Origin: Syntrophobacteraceae bacterium
Lineage (GTDB): Bacteria; Desulfobacterota; Syntrophobacteria; Syntrophobacterales; Syntrophobacteraceae
DNA: 64,000 nt
Reading direction: 5' to 3'
NCBI GenBank assembly: GCA_025454175.1
Contig: JALOOX010000012.1
Location: 25,455-89,454 of the forward strand
Below, piece by piece: positions 37,430 to 46,379 of this stretch. The translations under genes and the position numbers were made by a program. The notes under the pieces were generated by a model that saw only the letters and a program-made list of their open reading frames with translations, was not told the DNA's origin and made no database searches. The first letter of the stretch is position 1; each line of letters begins with the position of its first letter.

Positions 37430-40400
37430 TCACAGGCTGTCAATGACCGTGAAGATCTGAACGTCGTCGAACCCACGGAGACGTATGGCTCCCGACCGGC
37501 AGGAGGCCACGCAGAGCCCGCAGCCCTTGCAAAGGGCCGGGTTGATCTCGGCCTTGCCCTTGTCGTTGTATCTGGGGGCCGAATAGGGACAGATGTTCAC
37601 GCAGGTCCCGCAGCTGCTGCAGAGCATCTGGTTGGTGAACGCCACCGTTCCGCTGAACAGAATGGACTGACTCGCCAGGATGGTCGCGGCCCGCGCCGCC
37701 GCCGCCTGGGCCTGGGCGATGCTCTCGTCGATGGGCTTGGGATAGTGCGCCAGGCCGCAGAGATACACCCCGTCCGTCGCGAAATCGACGGGCCTCAGTT
37801 TGGCGTGAGCCTCGATGAAGAAGCCTTCCTCGTTGACCGGCACCTTGAAGAACTGGCTCAGGGCATCGGTTTCATTGGGTACGATGGCCGTGGCCAGGGC
37901 AATGAGATCAGGGTTCAGACTGACGGGCCGCTGGAGCACGTGGTCGGTGACAGTCACCCACAGCTTTCCGTCCACCACCTCCACGCGAGGTTTATCGTCG
38001 ACGTTGTAGCGGATGAAAACGACTCCCTGCCGCCTGGCTTCCAGGTAGAGCGATTCCCGCTCACCGTAAGTCCTGAAATCGCGATACAGCACATAGACTT
38101 CACAATCGGGCTGGAGCCGCTTGAGCTCGAGGGCGCTTTCCGCCGAGTGCGTGCAGCACACCCTGCTGCAGTAGGGACGATGAGGCTCCCGGGAGCCGAC
38201 GCACTGGATGAAAACGGCCGATTTGACGTCCTTCAGGGTGGGGTCTCCGGCCGCGAACCTGCAATCCAGCTCCTGGTGCGTCACGATGCGGGGATCCGAA
38301 CCGTACCGGTATTCGTCGGGCTTCCACTCCCGAGCCCCCGTGGCGATGACCGCCACGCCGTGCTCGATGGTCTCCCGTGCGCCACCATTTTGCAGGACGG
38401 TCTTGAAATTCCCCACAAAACCTTCGACGCTCGCAATGGAGCTGTTCAAGTGAACCGTGATGTTGGGATGGCTGACAACCCCCTGCTCCAGCGCGCCAAC
38501 GCGCTCCCGGATATCCTCTCCGCGCCAGGTCTGGAACAGCTGGAGCGCCTGGCCTCCCAAACGGTCCGAACTCTCGATGAGGTGGACCGGGTAACCCTGG
38601 TCCGCCATGGCCCTGGCAGCCACCATTCCGGAAACACCGCCCCCGATCACCACGGCCTTCTGGGTGACACTGAGCTCGGGCTCCTGCAGTGGTTCCAGCA
38701 AAGCGACCTTGGCCACCGCCATGCGGACAAGGTCCTTGGCCTTCTCGGTGGCCTGCTCCGGATTCCCGCTGTGTACCCAGGAATCCTGGTTCCGAATGTT
38801 GGCCATTTCGAACAGGTACTTGTTCAGCCCGGCATCGGCCAGGGTTTCCTGGAAAAGAGCCTCATGGGTCCGCGGGGTACATGCGGCCACCACGATGCGG
38901 TTCAGATCGTGCTCTTCGATCACCCCCTTCATGGAGACCTGGGTGTCCTGGGAGCACGTGTAAAGGTTGTCGGTCACGAACTCCACGAAGGGCAGAGACC
39001 TGGCATATTCTCGAACGGCCTTCACATCCACGACACCGCTGATGTTGATTCCGCACGAGCACACGAAAACCCCGATCCTCGGCCGCTCTCCCACCACGTT
39101 GAGCTGGGTGGGAACCTGCTTTTCGCGGGTCAGGGTGGAGCGGGCACTGGCCAGAAAGCTCCCCGCCGCCGCGGCAGCCGCGCTGGCTTCCATGACGGAC
39201 TGAGGAATATCCTTCGGCGCCTGGAACGCCCCGCACACAAACACTCCCGGACGGTTGCCCGCCACCGGGTCAAAGGAGGAGCTCTCGCAGAAGAGGTTGT
39301 CGTTGAGCTTGAGATCCAGCCTCCGGGCCAGCTCCTGGACCGACCGGTCCGTCTCGAGTCCCACCGACAGCACCACCATGTCGAAGGTTTCGCTCTTCAT
39401 CATGCCGTCTTCGGTCACATAACTGATCTCCAGATCGTCCGTGCCCGGGACCGGCTCGACGCTGTGCACCCTGGAGCGCAGAAACCTCACCCCGTGCTCG
39501 TCCCTGGCCCGGTTGTAGTACTTCTCGAAATCCTTCCCATGGGTCCGCATGTCCATGAAAAAGATTGCGGTGTCAAGCCCCCCGCCCGCATGCTCCTTGG
39601 CGATGACCGCCTCCTTGATGGCGTACATGCAGCAGACGCCCGAACAGTAAGGATGATCGCAATGGTGGATATCCCTCGAGCCGACACACTGAAGCCAGGC
39701 GATCTTCCTGGGCTCCCCGTGGTCCGAAGGCCGGGTCAGATGCCCCATGGTGGGCCCCGAGGCCGAAAGCAGCCTTTCGAACTCCATGGAGGTCAGCACG
39801 TTGGGAAGCCTGGAATAGGAATAGGTGTCGTACACCGTGGGGTCGAAGGGATGGAACCCGGGGGCCACGACCACTGCGCCCACCTGGATCTCGCGCTCCG
39901 CGCCCGGGTCCTCATGGATCACGGCATTGGCCAGGCAGGCCTCCACACACTGGTAACATTCGGAGCAGATGCCGCAGCTCAGGCAGCGCTCCGCCTCGCG
40001 CCGCGCCTGTTCCTCGGTGAAGCCCAGCTGAACCTCCTCGAAGTGGCCCGTCCTCCCCTCGGGCGCCAGCCGGGGCATATGCTCACGCGGGATGCGGTCG
40101 TAGCCCTCCGTCCTGACGTCCTCGACGGCCTTCCACTCCTTCTCCCGGCCTTCCCGCAGGTCCCTCCCCTGGAGGAAGCGACCGATGGAAATGGCGGCCT
40201 GCTTGCCCGCGGCGATGGCCTCGATGACCGTCGCCGGGCCCGTCACCGCGTCACCACCCGCGAAAATGTCGGAATCGTGACTCTGAAGGGTCAGCCGATC
40301 CACCTGCATGGTGCCCCAGTCGCTCAACTGGCAGACACACTCGGGGGTGAGGCATGCCCAATCGGATTCCTGGCCGATGGCCGGGATAACGGCATCGACT

Positions 40401-41860
40401 TCGATGGTGAAATTGGACCCCTGCACCGCCACCGGCCGCCTCCGTCCGCTGGCATCGGGCTCCCCAAGCTCCATGCGGACGCATTCAACCGCCGTTGCCC
40501 GGCCGTTTTCACCGATGATGCGCACGGGGTTGGTGAGGGTCATGATCTCGATGCCCTCTTCGTGACACTCTTCGATCTCTTCCTCGTTGGCGGGCATCTC
40601 GTCCACGCTGCGCCGATACACGATCATCGGCCTGGCCGAGCCCAGACGCAGGGCGGTTCTCACACAGTCCATGGCGACGTTTCCACCGCCCACCACCACG
40701 ACGCGATCTCCCAGGCTGACCTTCTTGCCAAGGTTCACATCCCGCAGAAAGTCCACACCGGGGTAAACACCCTCCAGGTTCTCCCCCTCGATCCCGAGGG
40801 CCTTGCATTCGTGAGCCCCAATGGCCACAAAGAACGCCTTGTAGCCCTGCTCGCGTAGCTCGGGGATCGTCACATCCTTGCCGATTTCGATTCCCGTCCG
40901 GAGATCGACTCCCATGTCCCGAATGACTTCGATCTCGGCCCCGATGATGTCCCTCGGAAGCCGGTAAGAGGGGATGCCAACGGTGAGCATGCCCCCCAGC
41001 ACGGGAAGCTTCTCGAAAACCGTGACCTGGTAGCCTTCGATGGCCAGGTAATAGGCGCAGGAGAGGCCTGCGGGGCCGGACCCGATGACGGCCACCTTTT
41101 CATCCCGCTTTTCCTTGATCTCCGGGACGTAGCGCGTCTCGGACCTGAGATCCAGGTCCGCAATGAAGCGCTTGATGGAGTCGATGGCCACGGGCTCATC
41201 CACCTCGCCGCGCTTGCAGATGGATTCACAAGGATGGTGGCAGACACGACCACAGATGGCCGGCAGGGGATTCTCCTCCTTGACCAGCTTGAGGGCCTCC
41301 CGATACTTGCCCTCGGCGGTCAGGGCCACATACCCCTGAACCGAGATGTGCGCCGGGCAGGCCACCTTGCAAGGCGAAGTCCCCTCCTTCTCGATGGAGA
41401 ACGCCCCGGGGACCGCCTGAGCATACCGGCGAAATGCAGCCCGCCGCTCGCTCATGGCCATGTCGTACTCGTTTTTGCGCACCACCGGGCAAACCCGCGC
41501 GCATTCCCCGCAACCCGTACATTTATCCAGATCGATATACCGGGGCTTCTGTCGGAGCTTGACTCGAAAATTCCCCGGATCGCCCGTGACCTCCTGAACC
41601 TCGGCCAGAGTCAGGAGCTCGATGTTGAGATGCCGGCCGACCTCGACCAGCTTGGGCGAGATAATTCACATGGCGCAGTCATTGGTGGGAAAGGTCTTGT
41701 CCAGCTGGGCCATGACCCCGCCAATGGAGGGCTCCTTCTCCACGAGATACACATAGTATCCGGAATCCGCCAGGTCCAGGGCCGACTGCATTCCCGCAAT
41801 GCCGCCTCCAACCACCATGACGGCGCCCGTTACCGATTTCAAAGCGTCTTTCTCGATCAT
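37430..41860 (-). CDS. hdrA: HdrA with inserted GltD/NfnB-like domain and in-frame UGA (predicted selenocysteine 65)
   Basis: 1476 residues when the UGA at 41668-41666 is read as Sec. The N-terminus has [13 protein letters not shown] and [21 protein letters not shown]; the other HdrA in this window has NDCSTCMIAPRM, so U stands exactly where that paralog has Cys. Next come a ferredoxin motif ([12 protein letters not shown]), a GltD/NfnB-like insert of about 450 residues ([50 protein letters not shown]), a cysteine cluster ([13 protein letters not shown]), the rest of HdrA ([26 protein letters not shown]), a second FAD domain and a C-terminal ferredoxin. Such fusions can join NAD(P)H and ferredoxin chemistry. 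The ATG at 41860 has GAGGGAG upstream. Annotation pipelines would truncate this gene to a start near 41485. Confidence 0.9.
41636..41657 (-). promoter_or_regulatory. Possible SECIS hairpin (Sec-hdrA)
   Basis: From base 9 to 30 after the UGA an imperfect hairpin can form with an apical loop GGTCG starting 17 bases after the UGA (pairs GCC/GGC and CT/AG with bulges); an alternative CTCG/CGAG stem also encloses GGT. The distance and loop fit bacterial SECIS rules, but the stem is weaker than the one in the HdrD-like gene. Confidence 0.45.
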
Positions 41861-41975
41861 GAACCTTCACTCCCTCAACACATCATGAATTACCGACCGA
41901 CGTGACATGTAATTTTGATGCTTCAAACTCTCCTGATCCACTCGAACTTCAGCATCCACTGGTGATTTGAGATTA

Positions 41976-41991
41976 TGTGAACGGCATCACA
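41976..41991. promoter_or_regulatory. CRP/FNR-family operator palindrome
   Basis: TGTGA-ACGGCA-TCACA, a perfect TGTGA-N6-TCACA site; the flanks (minus strand AA before, TAAT after) also match the E. coli CRP consensus. It lies 116 bp upstream of the Sec-hdrA start and next to a CATAAT -10-like box on the minus strand. From memory, HcpR-type regulators of Desulfovibrio use a nearly identical site. Confidence 0.65.
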
Positions 41992-42084
41992 TTCGCGCCC
42001 GCACCACGTTTCTCTTTTCACGCAAGCCACCTATGATCCAGGAATACACTGCCTCGCCCTCACGACGTCTCTCGGAGCCGAAGC

Positions 42085-42103
42085 TTGTAATATTCTAATA
42101 CAA
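42085..42103. promoter_or_regulatory. Inverted repeat TTGTA-N9-TACAA
   Basis: A 19-bp palindrome in an AT-rich island between the divergent operons. It recalls Rex operators (TTGTG-N8-CACAA), but has one more central base and A/T instead of G/C, so assignment to Rex is weak. Confidence 0.35.
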
Positions 42104-42253
42104 AGTCGAACCGATGGGCAACAACATTGGCACGCGAATTTCAATGTCTGATCAGGCCCCGTGGACTAGACTGGAGGAAGCCCGTTCCTGACACTCAAAA
42201 CGGTAAGCGGTCCGAGGCTCCCTGGGCCAGCCGGAATATGTGCGCATACGGGC

Positions 42254-42281
42254 TTGTCCACGGGATGTGATATTGTAGAAT
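42254..42281 (+). promoter_or_regulatory. Candidate sigma-70 promoter for the phosphofructokinase gene
   Basis: TTGTCC (42254-42259), 16-base spacer, TAGAAT (42276-42281). Start of transcription near 42288 would give a leader of about 75 nt. Confidence 0.5.
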
Positions 42282-42362
42282 GCGTCAAAACTGGCAGCCT
42301 CTGCATCAATCAGCCGTTCAGGCCAGTGTATCGTTTTCACCCATGTGATCGAGGAGGAGTTG

Positions 42363-44615
42363 ATGGTCAAGACTCTGGCGGTGATGACCAGTGGAGGGGA
42401 TTCCCCCGGAATGAACGCTGCCGTGAGGGCGGTGGTGCGAAGAGCCATCGACTGCGGATTGAGTGTGATCGGAGTCTATGGCGGATACGAGGGTCTCGTG
42501 GCGGGGGGAAAGTCCCTCCGGGCGCTGAAATGGGACGATGTCGGCGGGATCCTGGCCAAGGGAGGCACGTTCCTGGGCACGGCACGGTCCGACCGGTTCC
42601 GGACCGCGGAGGGCAGACGCCTCGCCGTTAAGAACATGCTTCAGCTGGGTATCGAGGCCCTGGTCGTCATAGGCGGGGACGGAAGCCTCATGGGGGCCCA
42701 TATTTTGAGCACTGAGTGGAGTGAGCACGCCAGGGCGCTCATCGAGGACCAACCGGATTCCGGCCCCGGGGGGGTGATTCCGGTCCTCCAGGTCGTGGGT
42801 CTGCCGGGCTCCATCGATAACGACCTCTTCGGCACGGACATGAGCATCGGGGCCGATACTTCGCTCAACCACATCACCCGGGCCATCGACGACCTCACAG
42901 CCACAGCCGCCTCCCACCAAAGGACCTTCGTGGTCGAAACCATGGGCAGGCACTGCGGTTATCTCGCCCTGGCGGCGGGTCTGGCCGGCGGGGTGACCTG
43001 GGTCCTCATTCCCGAGCAGGAGCTCGAGCTGAGATGGCACCAGAAGATGGTCTCGGCGATCGATAGCGCACGTGAGATGGGGCGTCCTCATCAGATGGTC
43101 GTGGTGGCTGAGGGAGCCAGGCACCCCGACGGTCTGCACATCAGCTCCGCCGACATCAAGAGGATCCTGAGCGAGCGACTGAACATCGATGTTCGCGTGA
43201 CGGTGCTCGGGCATGTGCAGCGAGGGGGGTCCCCGACGGCCTTCGACCGAATTCTCGCCACTCGCCTCGGGGTGGCCGCGGTGGATTATCTTCTGGCCGA
43301 ACCCGAAAAAGACCATTGCCATATGCTGGGACTCATCAAGAATCGAGTCGTGGCGACGCCCCTGCTTGAAGTCGTTGAAAAGAGCCGCGCCGTCGCCCAG
43401 GAGATCGAGAACGGCAACTTCGCGACAGCTCAGGACCTGAGAGGGGAGAGCTTCAAGAACTCCCTGAAGCTTCTCAAGACGCTGAGCCGCATCACTCCGA
43501 GCCAGCAGCGAACCGATGACGGCGCCGTCGCCATCCTCACCGGGGGAGCCGATGCCCCGGGCATGAACACGGCCATCAGCGTCGCCGCCCGCTGCCTCCT
43601 CAACCAGGGAGTCCCTGTCCTCGGGGCCCGGGACGGATTTCTGGGGCTCATCCGAAACGAGCTCATCGAACTGGAATGGGAGCCGCTGGTGGGCTGGATG
43701 AATCATCCGGGGTCTGAAATCGGGACAGCCCGCATCGACATTACCGATGAAGATCTCGCCCGCATCAGCGCGACCCTCGAGCAGCACAGCATCAAGGGCC
43801 TCATCGCCATCGGCGGCTGGGGCACCTACCAGAAAATCGAGCGATTCGTGGCCGAGCGTCAAAGGTTCTCTCCATTCCGGATTCCCATGGTCCTGGTTCC
43901 TGCCTCCATTGACAACAACCTGCCGGGGACGGAGTTCTGCATAGGCTCCGACACGGCCCTGAACAACATCGTCGACGCCCTGGACAAGATTCGCCACACG
44001 GCTGGAGCCACGCGCAGGGCTTTCATCGTGGAGGTCATGGGGCGTCAGAGCGGGTTTCTGGCCCTCATGGGAGCACTGGCGTCGGGGGCCGAGAAGGCCT
44101 ATCTTCCCGAAACCGGCATCAGTCTCGAGGACCTGATCCGGGATGTGGAAACGCTCAAGATCAGCTTCAGCTCCGGGAAGCGGATGGTCATCTTTCTGAG
44201 AAACGAGCAGTCTTCGTACCACTACACGACGGACTTCATTCGCAGACTGATGGAGGAGGAGAGCAAGGATGAGTTCGAGGTGCGCACGGCCATTCTCGGC
44301 CATGTGCAAAGAGGCGGGATTCCCACGGCCTTCGACCGCATCATCGCGTCGCGCATGGGGGCTTTCGCCGCGTTTCGACTCCTCGACAGCCTGAAGCAAC
44401 AAATCCATGACGCTCAGGTTCTGGGATTGGCTGGTCGAGGCATCGAGTCCTTTTCGTTGTCCGAGGCCATGCAGCAGATGGACGTCAAAATCGGCCGGCC
44501 CAAGACCGAATGGTTTATGGAGCTTCTAGAGGTAGCCAATGCCCTGGCAAAGTGTTCGCCAGTCTGCCATACAAATACTGTCCAAGTTCAGGAATCCGGG
44601 AGCGGAAGCCACTGA
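42363..44615 (+). CDS. pfkA: Double-length 6-phosphofructokinase with degenerate second half
   Basis: 750 residues, twice the bacterial norm: two PfkA domains in tandem. First half (about 1-375) has a full active site: MTSGGDSPGMNAAVR, VVIGGDGSLMG (Gly after GGD, the ATP-type residue; PPi enzymes have Asp), GLPGSIDNDLFGTD, VVETMGRHCGY and LGHVQRGGSP. The second half (about 390-720) keeps LTGGADAPGMNTA, EVMGRQSGF and LGHVQRGGIP but has GGWGT for GGDGS and SIDNN for TIDND, so Mg-ATP catalysis should be lost, as in the C-terminal half of eukaryotic PFK, where it became regulatory. The start at 42363 has GAGGAGGAG upstream; a GTG at 42345 is less likely. Its 3' end overlaps the next gene by 77 bp. 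Confidence 0.93.
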   Translation: MVKTLAVMTSGGDSPGMNAAVRAVVRRAIDCGLSVIGVYGGYEGLVAGGKSLRALKWDDVGGILAKGGTFLGTARSDRFRTAEGRRLAVKNMLQLGIEALVVIGGDGSLMGAHILSTEWSEHARALIEDQPDSGPGGVIPVLQVVGLPGSIDNDLFGTDMSIGADTSLNHITRAIDDLTATAASHQRTFVVETMGRHCGYLALAAGLAGGVTWVLIPEQELELRWHQKMVSAIDSAREMGRPHQMVVVAEGARHPDGLHISSADIKRILSERLNIDVRVTVLGHVQRGGSPTAFDRILATRLGVAAVDYLLAEPEKDHCHMLGLIKNRVVATPLLEVVEKSRAVAQEIENGNFATAQDLRGESFKNSLKLLKTLSRITPSQQRTDDGAVAILTGGADAPGMNTAISVAARCLLNQGVPVLGARDGFLGLIRNELIELEWEPLVGWMNHPGSEIGTARIDITDEDLARISATLEQHSIKGLIAIGGWGTYQKIERFVAERQRFSPFRIPMVLVPASIDNNLPGTEFCIGSDTALNNIVDALDKIRHTAGATRRAFIVEVMGRQSGFLALMGALASGAEKAYLPETGISLEDLIRDVETLKISFSSGKRMVIFLRNEQSSYHYTTDFIRRLMEEESKDEFEVRTAILGHVQRGGIPTAFDRIIASRMGAFAAFRLLDSLKQQIHDAQVLGLAGRGIESFSLSEAMQQMDVKIGRPKTEWFMELLEVANALAKCSPVCHTNTVQVQESGSGSH

Positions 44616-45444
44616 TCCGCCTGTCCATCCCTGGCGCGGCAGAATCATCGACCTGCACAGCCATGTACTGCCGGGCCTGGACGATGGAGCCGCCGACTGG
44701 AGTCAGAGTCTCGAAATGTGCCGGCTGGCCGTCGCCGAAGGCATTGCGGAAGTGGTCTGCACCCCGCACTGGGTTTACGGTCTCTACGACAACACGCGTG
44801 ACCGGATTCTTCATTGCTGCGGCACGCTTCAGCGGAAGCTGGTCGATTCGGCAATTCCCCTCAAGGTTCATCCCGGCTGCGAGATCAGGCTGGAGCCCGA
44901 CATCCTGCCGCAGATCACTTCGGGCCGGCTTCTCACCCTCAATGACACGGGGCGCTATGCGCTCATCGAGCTCCCCGGCGAGTTCCTTCACAACTATGTC
45001 GAGAACTGCTTTCGCAACCTCATGGATCAAGGCATCACGCCGGTCCTCAGCCACCCCGAGCGCAACCCCGGCATGATTCGCTGCCCCGAGCGCCTTGCCG
45101 GCTGGGTTGGGATGGGGGTCCTCTGCCAGATCACCGCCGCCAGTCTTCGGGGGAAATTCGGTCCCTTGATCCAGCGCTTCACCGTGACTCTCATCCAGCA
45201 CCAGCTGGCGCACTTCATGGCCACCGATGCCCATGCCCCCCATGTTCGCTCGCCGCGCCTGTCTGAAGCGGTCCTCGACCTGGTGGCGATGGTCGGACCG
45301 GAGGCCGCGGAGCGGATGGTGGTGAGCAACCCGCGGGCCGTTCTGGCAGGGGAAAAGGTCGACGTGCCGGAGCCCACGCCTTTTTCGGCCCACCCGTCCT
45401 GCGAAACCACAAGCTGGTGGAGGTTCCTCACCTCCCGTCGTTGA
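44539..45444 (+). CDS. PHP-domain phosphatase, CpsB/YwqE (CapC) family
   Basis: 301 residues. IIDLHSHVLPGLDDGAADW is the family signature with PHP metal ligands; further ligands appear in EVVCTPHWVYG, LSHPERNPGM and FMATDAHAPH. CpsB/YwqE enzymes are metal-dependent protein-tyrosine phosphatases controlling capsule/exopolysaccharide tyrosine kinases; no such kinase or polysaccharide gene is nearby. The ATG lies inside the phosphofructokinase gene with GAGGT five bases upstream, so the two are likely co-translated. Confidence 0.88.
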   Translation: MPWQSVRQSAIQILSKFRNPGAEATDPPVHPWRGRIIDLHSHVLPGLDDGAADWSQSLEMCRLAVAEGIAEVVCTPHWVYGLYDNTRDRILHCCGTLQRKLVDSAIPLKVHPGCEIRLEPDILPQITSGRLLTLNDTGRYALIELPGEFLHNYVENCFRNLMDQGITPVLSHPERNPGMIRCPERLAGWVGMGVLCQITAASLRGKFGPLIQRFTVTLIQHQLAHFMATDAHAPHVRSPRLSEAVLDLVAMVGPEAAERMVVSNPRAVLAGEKVDVPEPTPFSAHPSCETTSWWRFLTSRR

Positions 45445-45578
45445 ACGAGCCCCACAAAACCGCCCCAGAGCTTCCGCCCCCAAAACTTCTTGACAAGCAC
45501 CACGGTCTTTGGCTTATTCGCCATTGAGCAATGGCGATTTCCAATCTGAATTTTCATATGTCATATGAGTTATGTCAG

Positions 45579-45623
45579 GCGAAAGCCACCCAGACTCATC
45601 ATCCGGGGTGGCTTTCGCTTTTT
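45579..45623 (+). terminator. Strong intrinsic terminator upstream of pabA
   Basis: GCGAAAGCCACCC (45579-45591) pairs perfectly with GGGTGGCTTTCGC (45606-45618), 13 bp, 14-base loop, then TTTTT. It lies 134 bp after the PHP gene and 82 bp before pabA, so it either ends the upstream transcript or acts as an attenuator in the pab leader. Confidence 0.92.
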
Positions 45624-45704
45624 GAGGGGTCGCCTCCCCGGCCGGCCGATTCAGGGTGGAGCAGTCCGCTCAACCACGACTCGGGACGCGAAAGGGGGAC
45701 CTCG

Positions 45705-46379
45705 TTGCGGCTGTTGATGATCGATAACTATGACTCTTTCACCTACAACCTGGTTCAGCTGTTTTACGAGTTTGACATCCAGGTTGAGGTTTTCCGGCAC
45801 GACGTCATCGGCGTCCGCGAGATCCGCTCCATCGCCCCCGACTGGATCTGCATCTCTCCGGGCCCCAGGGACCCTGCCCACGCCGGGGTGAGCGCCAAGG
45901 TCATCGAGAGCTTCGGTGCTCACATTCCCATTCTCGGGGTCTGCCTGGGCATGCAGGTCATCAATGAGGTTTTCGGGGGCCGAACGCTGAGGGCTCCCCT
46001 ACCCGTCCACGGGAAGCGGTCCCGCATCGTCCACCGGGGCGAGGGCATCTTTCGCGACCTGCCATCGCCCTTCTGGGCCGCTCGCTATCATTCCCTGTGC
46101 ATCGCTCCGGGCTCGGACGAGATTGAACCCGTTGCATACGCGGAGGACGGGGTGATCATGGGCATCAGGCACCGATCGAAGCCGATCCACGGAGTCCAGT
46201 TTCATCCGGAATCGTTCATGACCGAGCATGGAATGGAGATGGTCTGCCGATTCCTCGAGGTTCAGCCACGATTCCGGCAGTCCGAGCCCGCGTTGAGTGC
46301 CGCGGGCGAACGGTTTCCAAGGTTCTCACCGGGAGCTCTGCCGGCATCCATCCACGGTGCGCCGGGAGCGTTCCCGTGA
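45705..46379 (+). CDS. pabA: Aminodeoxychorismate/anthranilate synthase glutamine amidotransferase subunit
   Basis: 224 residues. Glutaminase feeding ammonia to PabB. Class-I amidotransferase features: LMIDNYDSFTYNLVQ, ISPGPRDPAHAG, nucleophile Cys in LGVCLGMQVI, and His/Glu in VQFHPESFMTEHG. The last 35 residues are an unusual Pro/Ala-rich extension. Start: TTG at 45705 (with AAAGGGGG upstream) gives the family start M-R-L-L; ATG 45717 is the alternative. The stop overlaps the pabB start (GTGA). Confidence 0.92.
   Translation: MRLLMIDNYDSFTYNLVQLFYEFDIQVEVFRHDVIGVREIRSIAPDWICISPGPRDPAHAGVSAKVIESFGAHIPILGVCLGMQVINEVFGGRTLRAPLPVHGKRSRIVHRGEGIFRDLPSPFWAARYHSLCIAPGSDEIEPVAYAEDGVIMGIRHRSKPIHGVQFHPESFMTEHGMEMVCRFLEVQPRFRQSEPALSAAGERFPRFSPGALPASIHGAPGAFP

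Larger units (their letters stand above)
41861..42362. other. Divergent regulatory region between Sec-hdrA and phosphofructokinase
   Basis: 502 bp without a gene. It holds a CRP/FNR-type palindrome (41976-41991), an inverted repeat (42085-42103) and a promoter-like sequence for the plus-strand gene (42254-42281), listed separately. Confidence 0.6.

Noticed and set aside
37745..40858. 1037-codon open frame on the plus strand
   Set aside because: Exactly opposite the Sec-hdrA gene; composition is that of an antisense shadow in GC-rich DNA and no motif is visible.
41485..41860. Separate short ORF at 41666-41860 and an HdrA gene starting near 41485
   Set aside because: The short ORF holds the HdrA FAD motif and is in frame with the long one; the sequence between them continues the HdrA alignment and contains the first ferredoxin motif.
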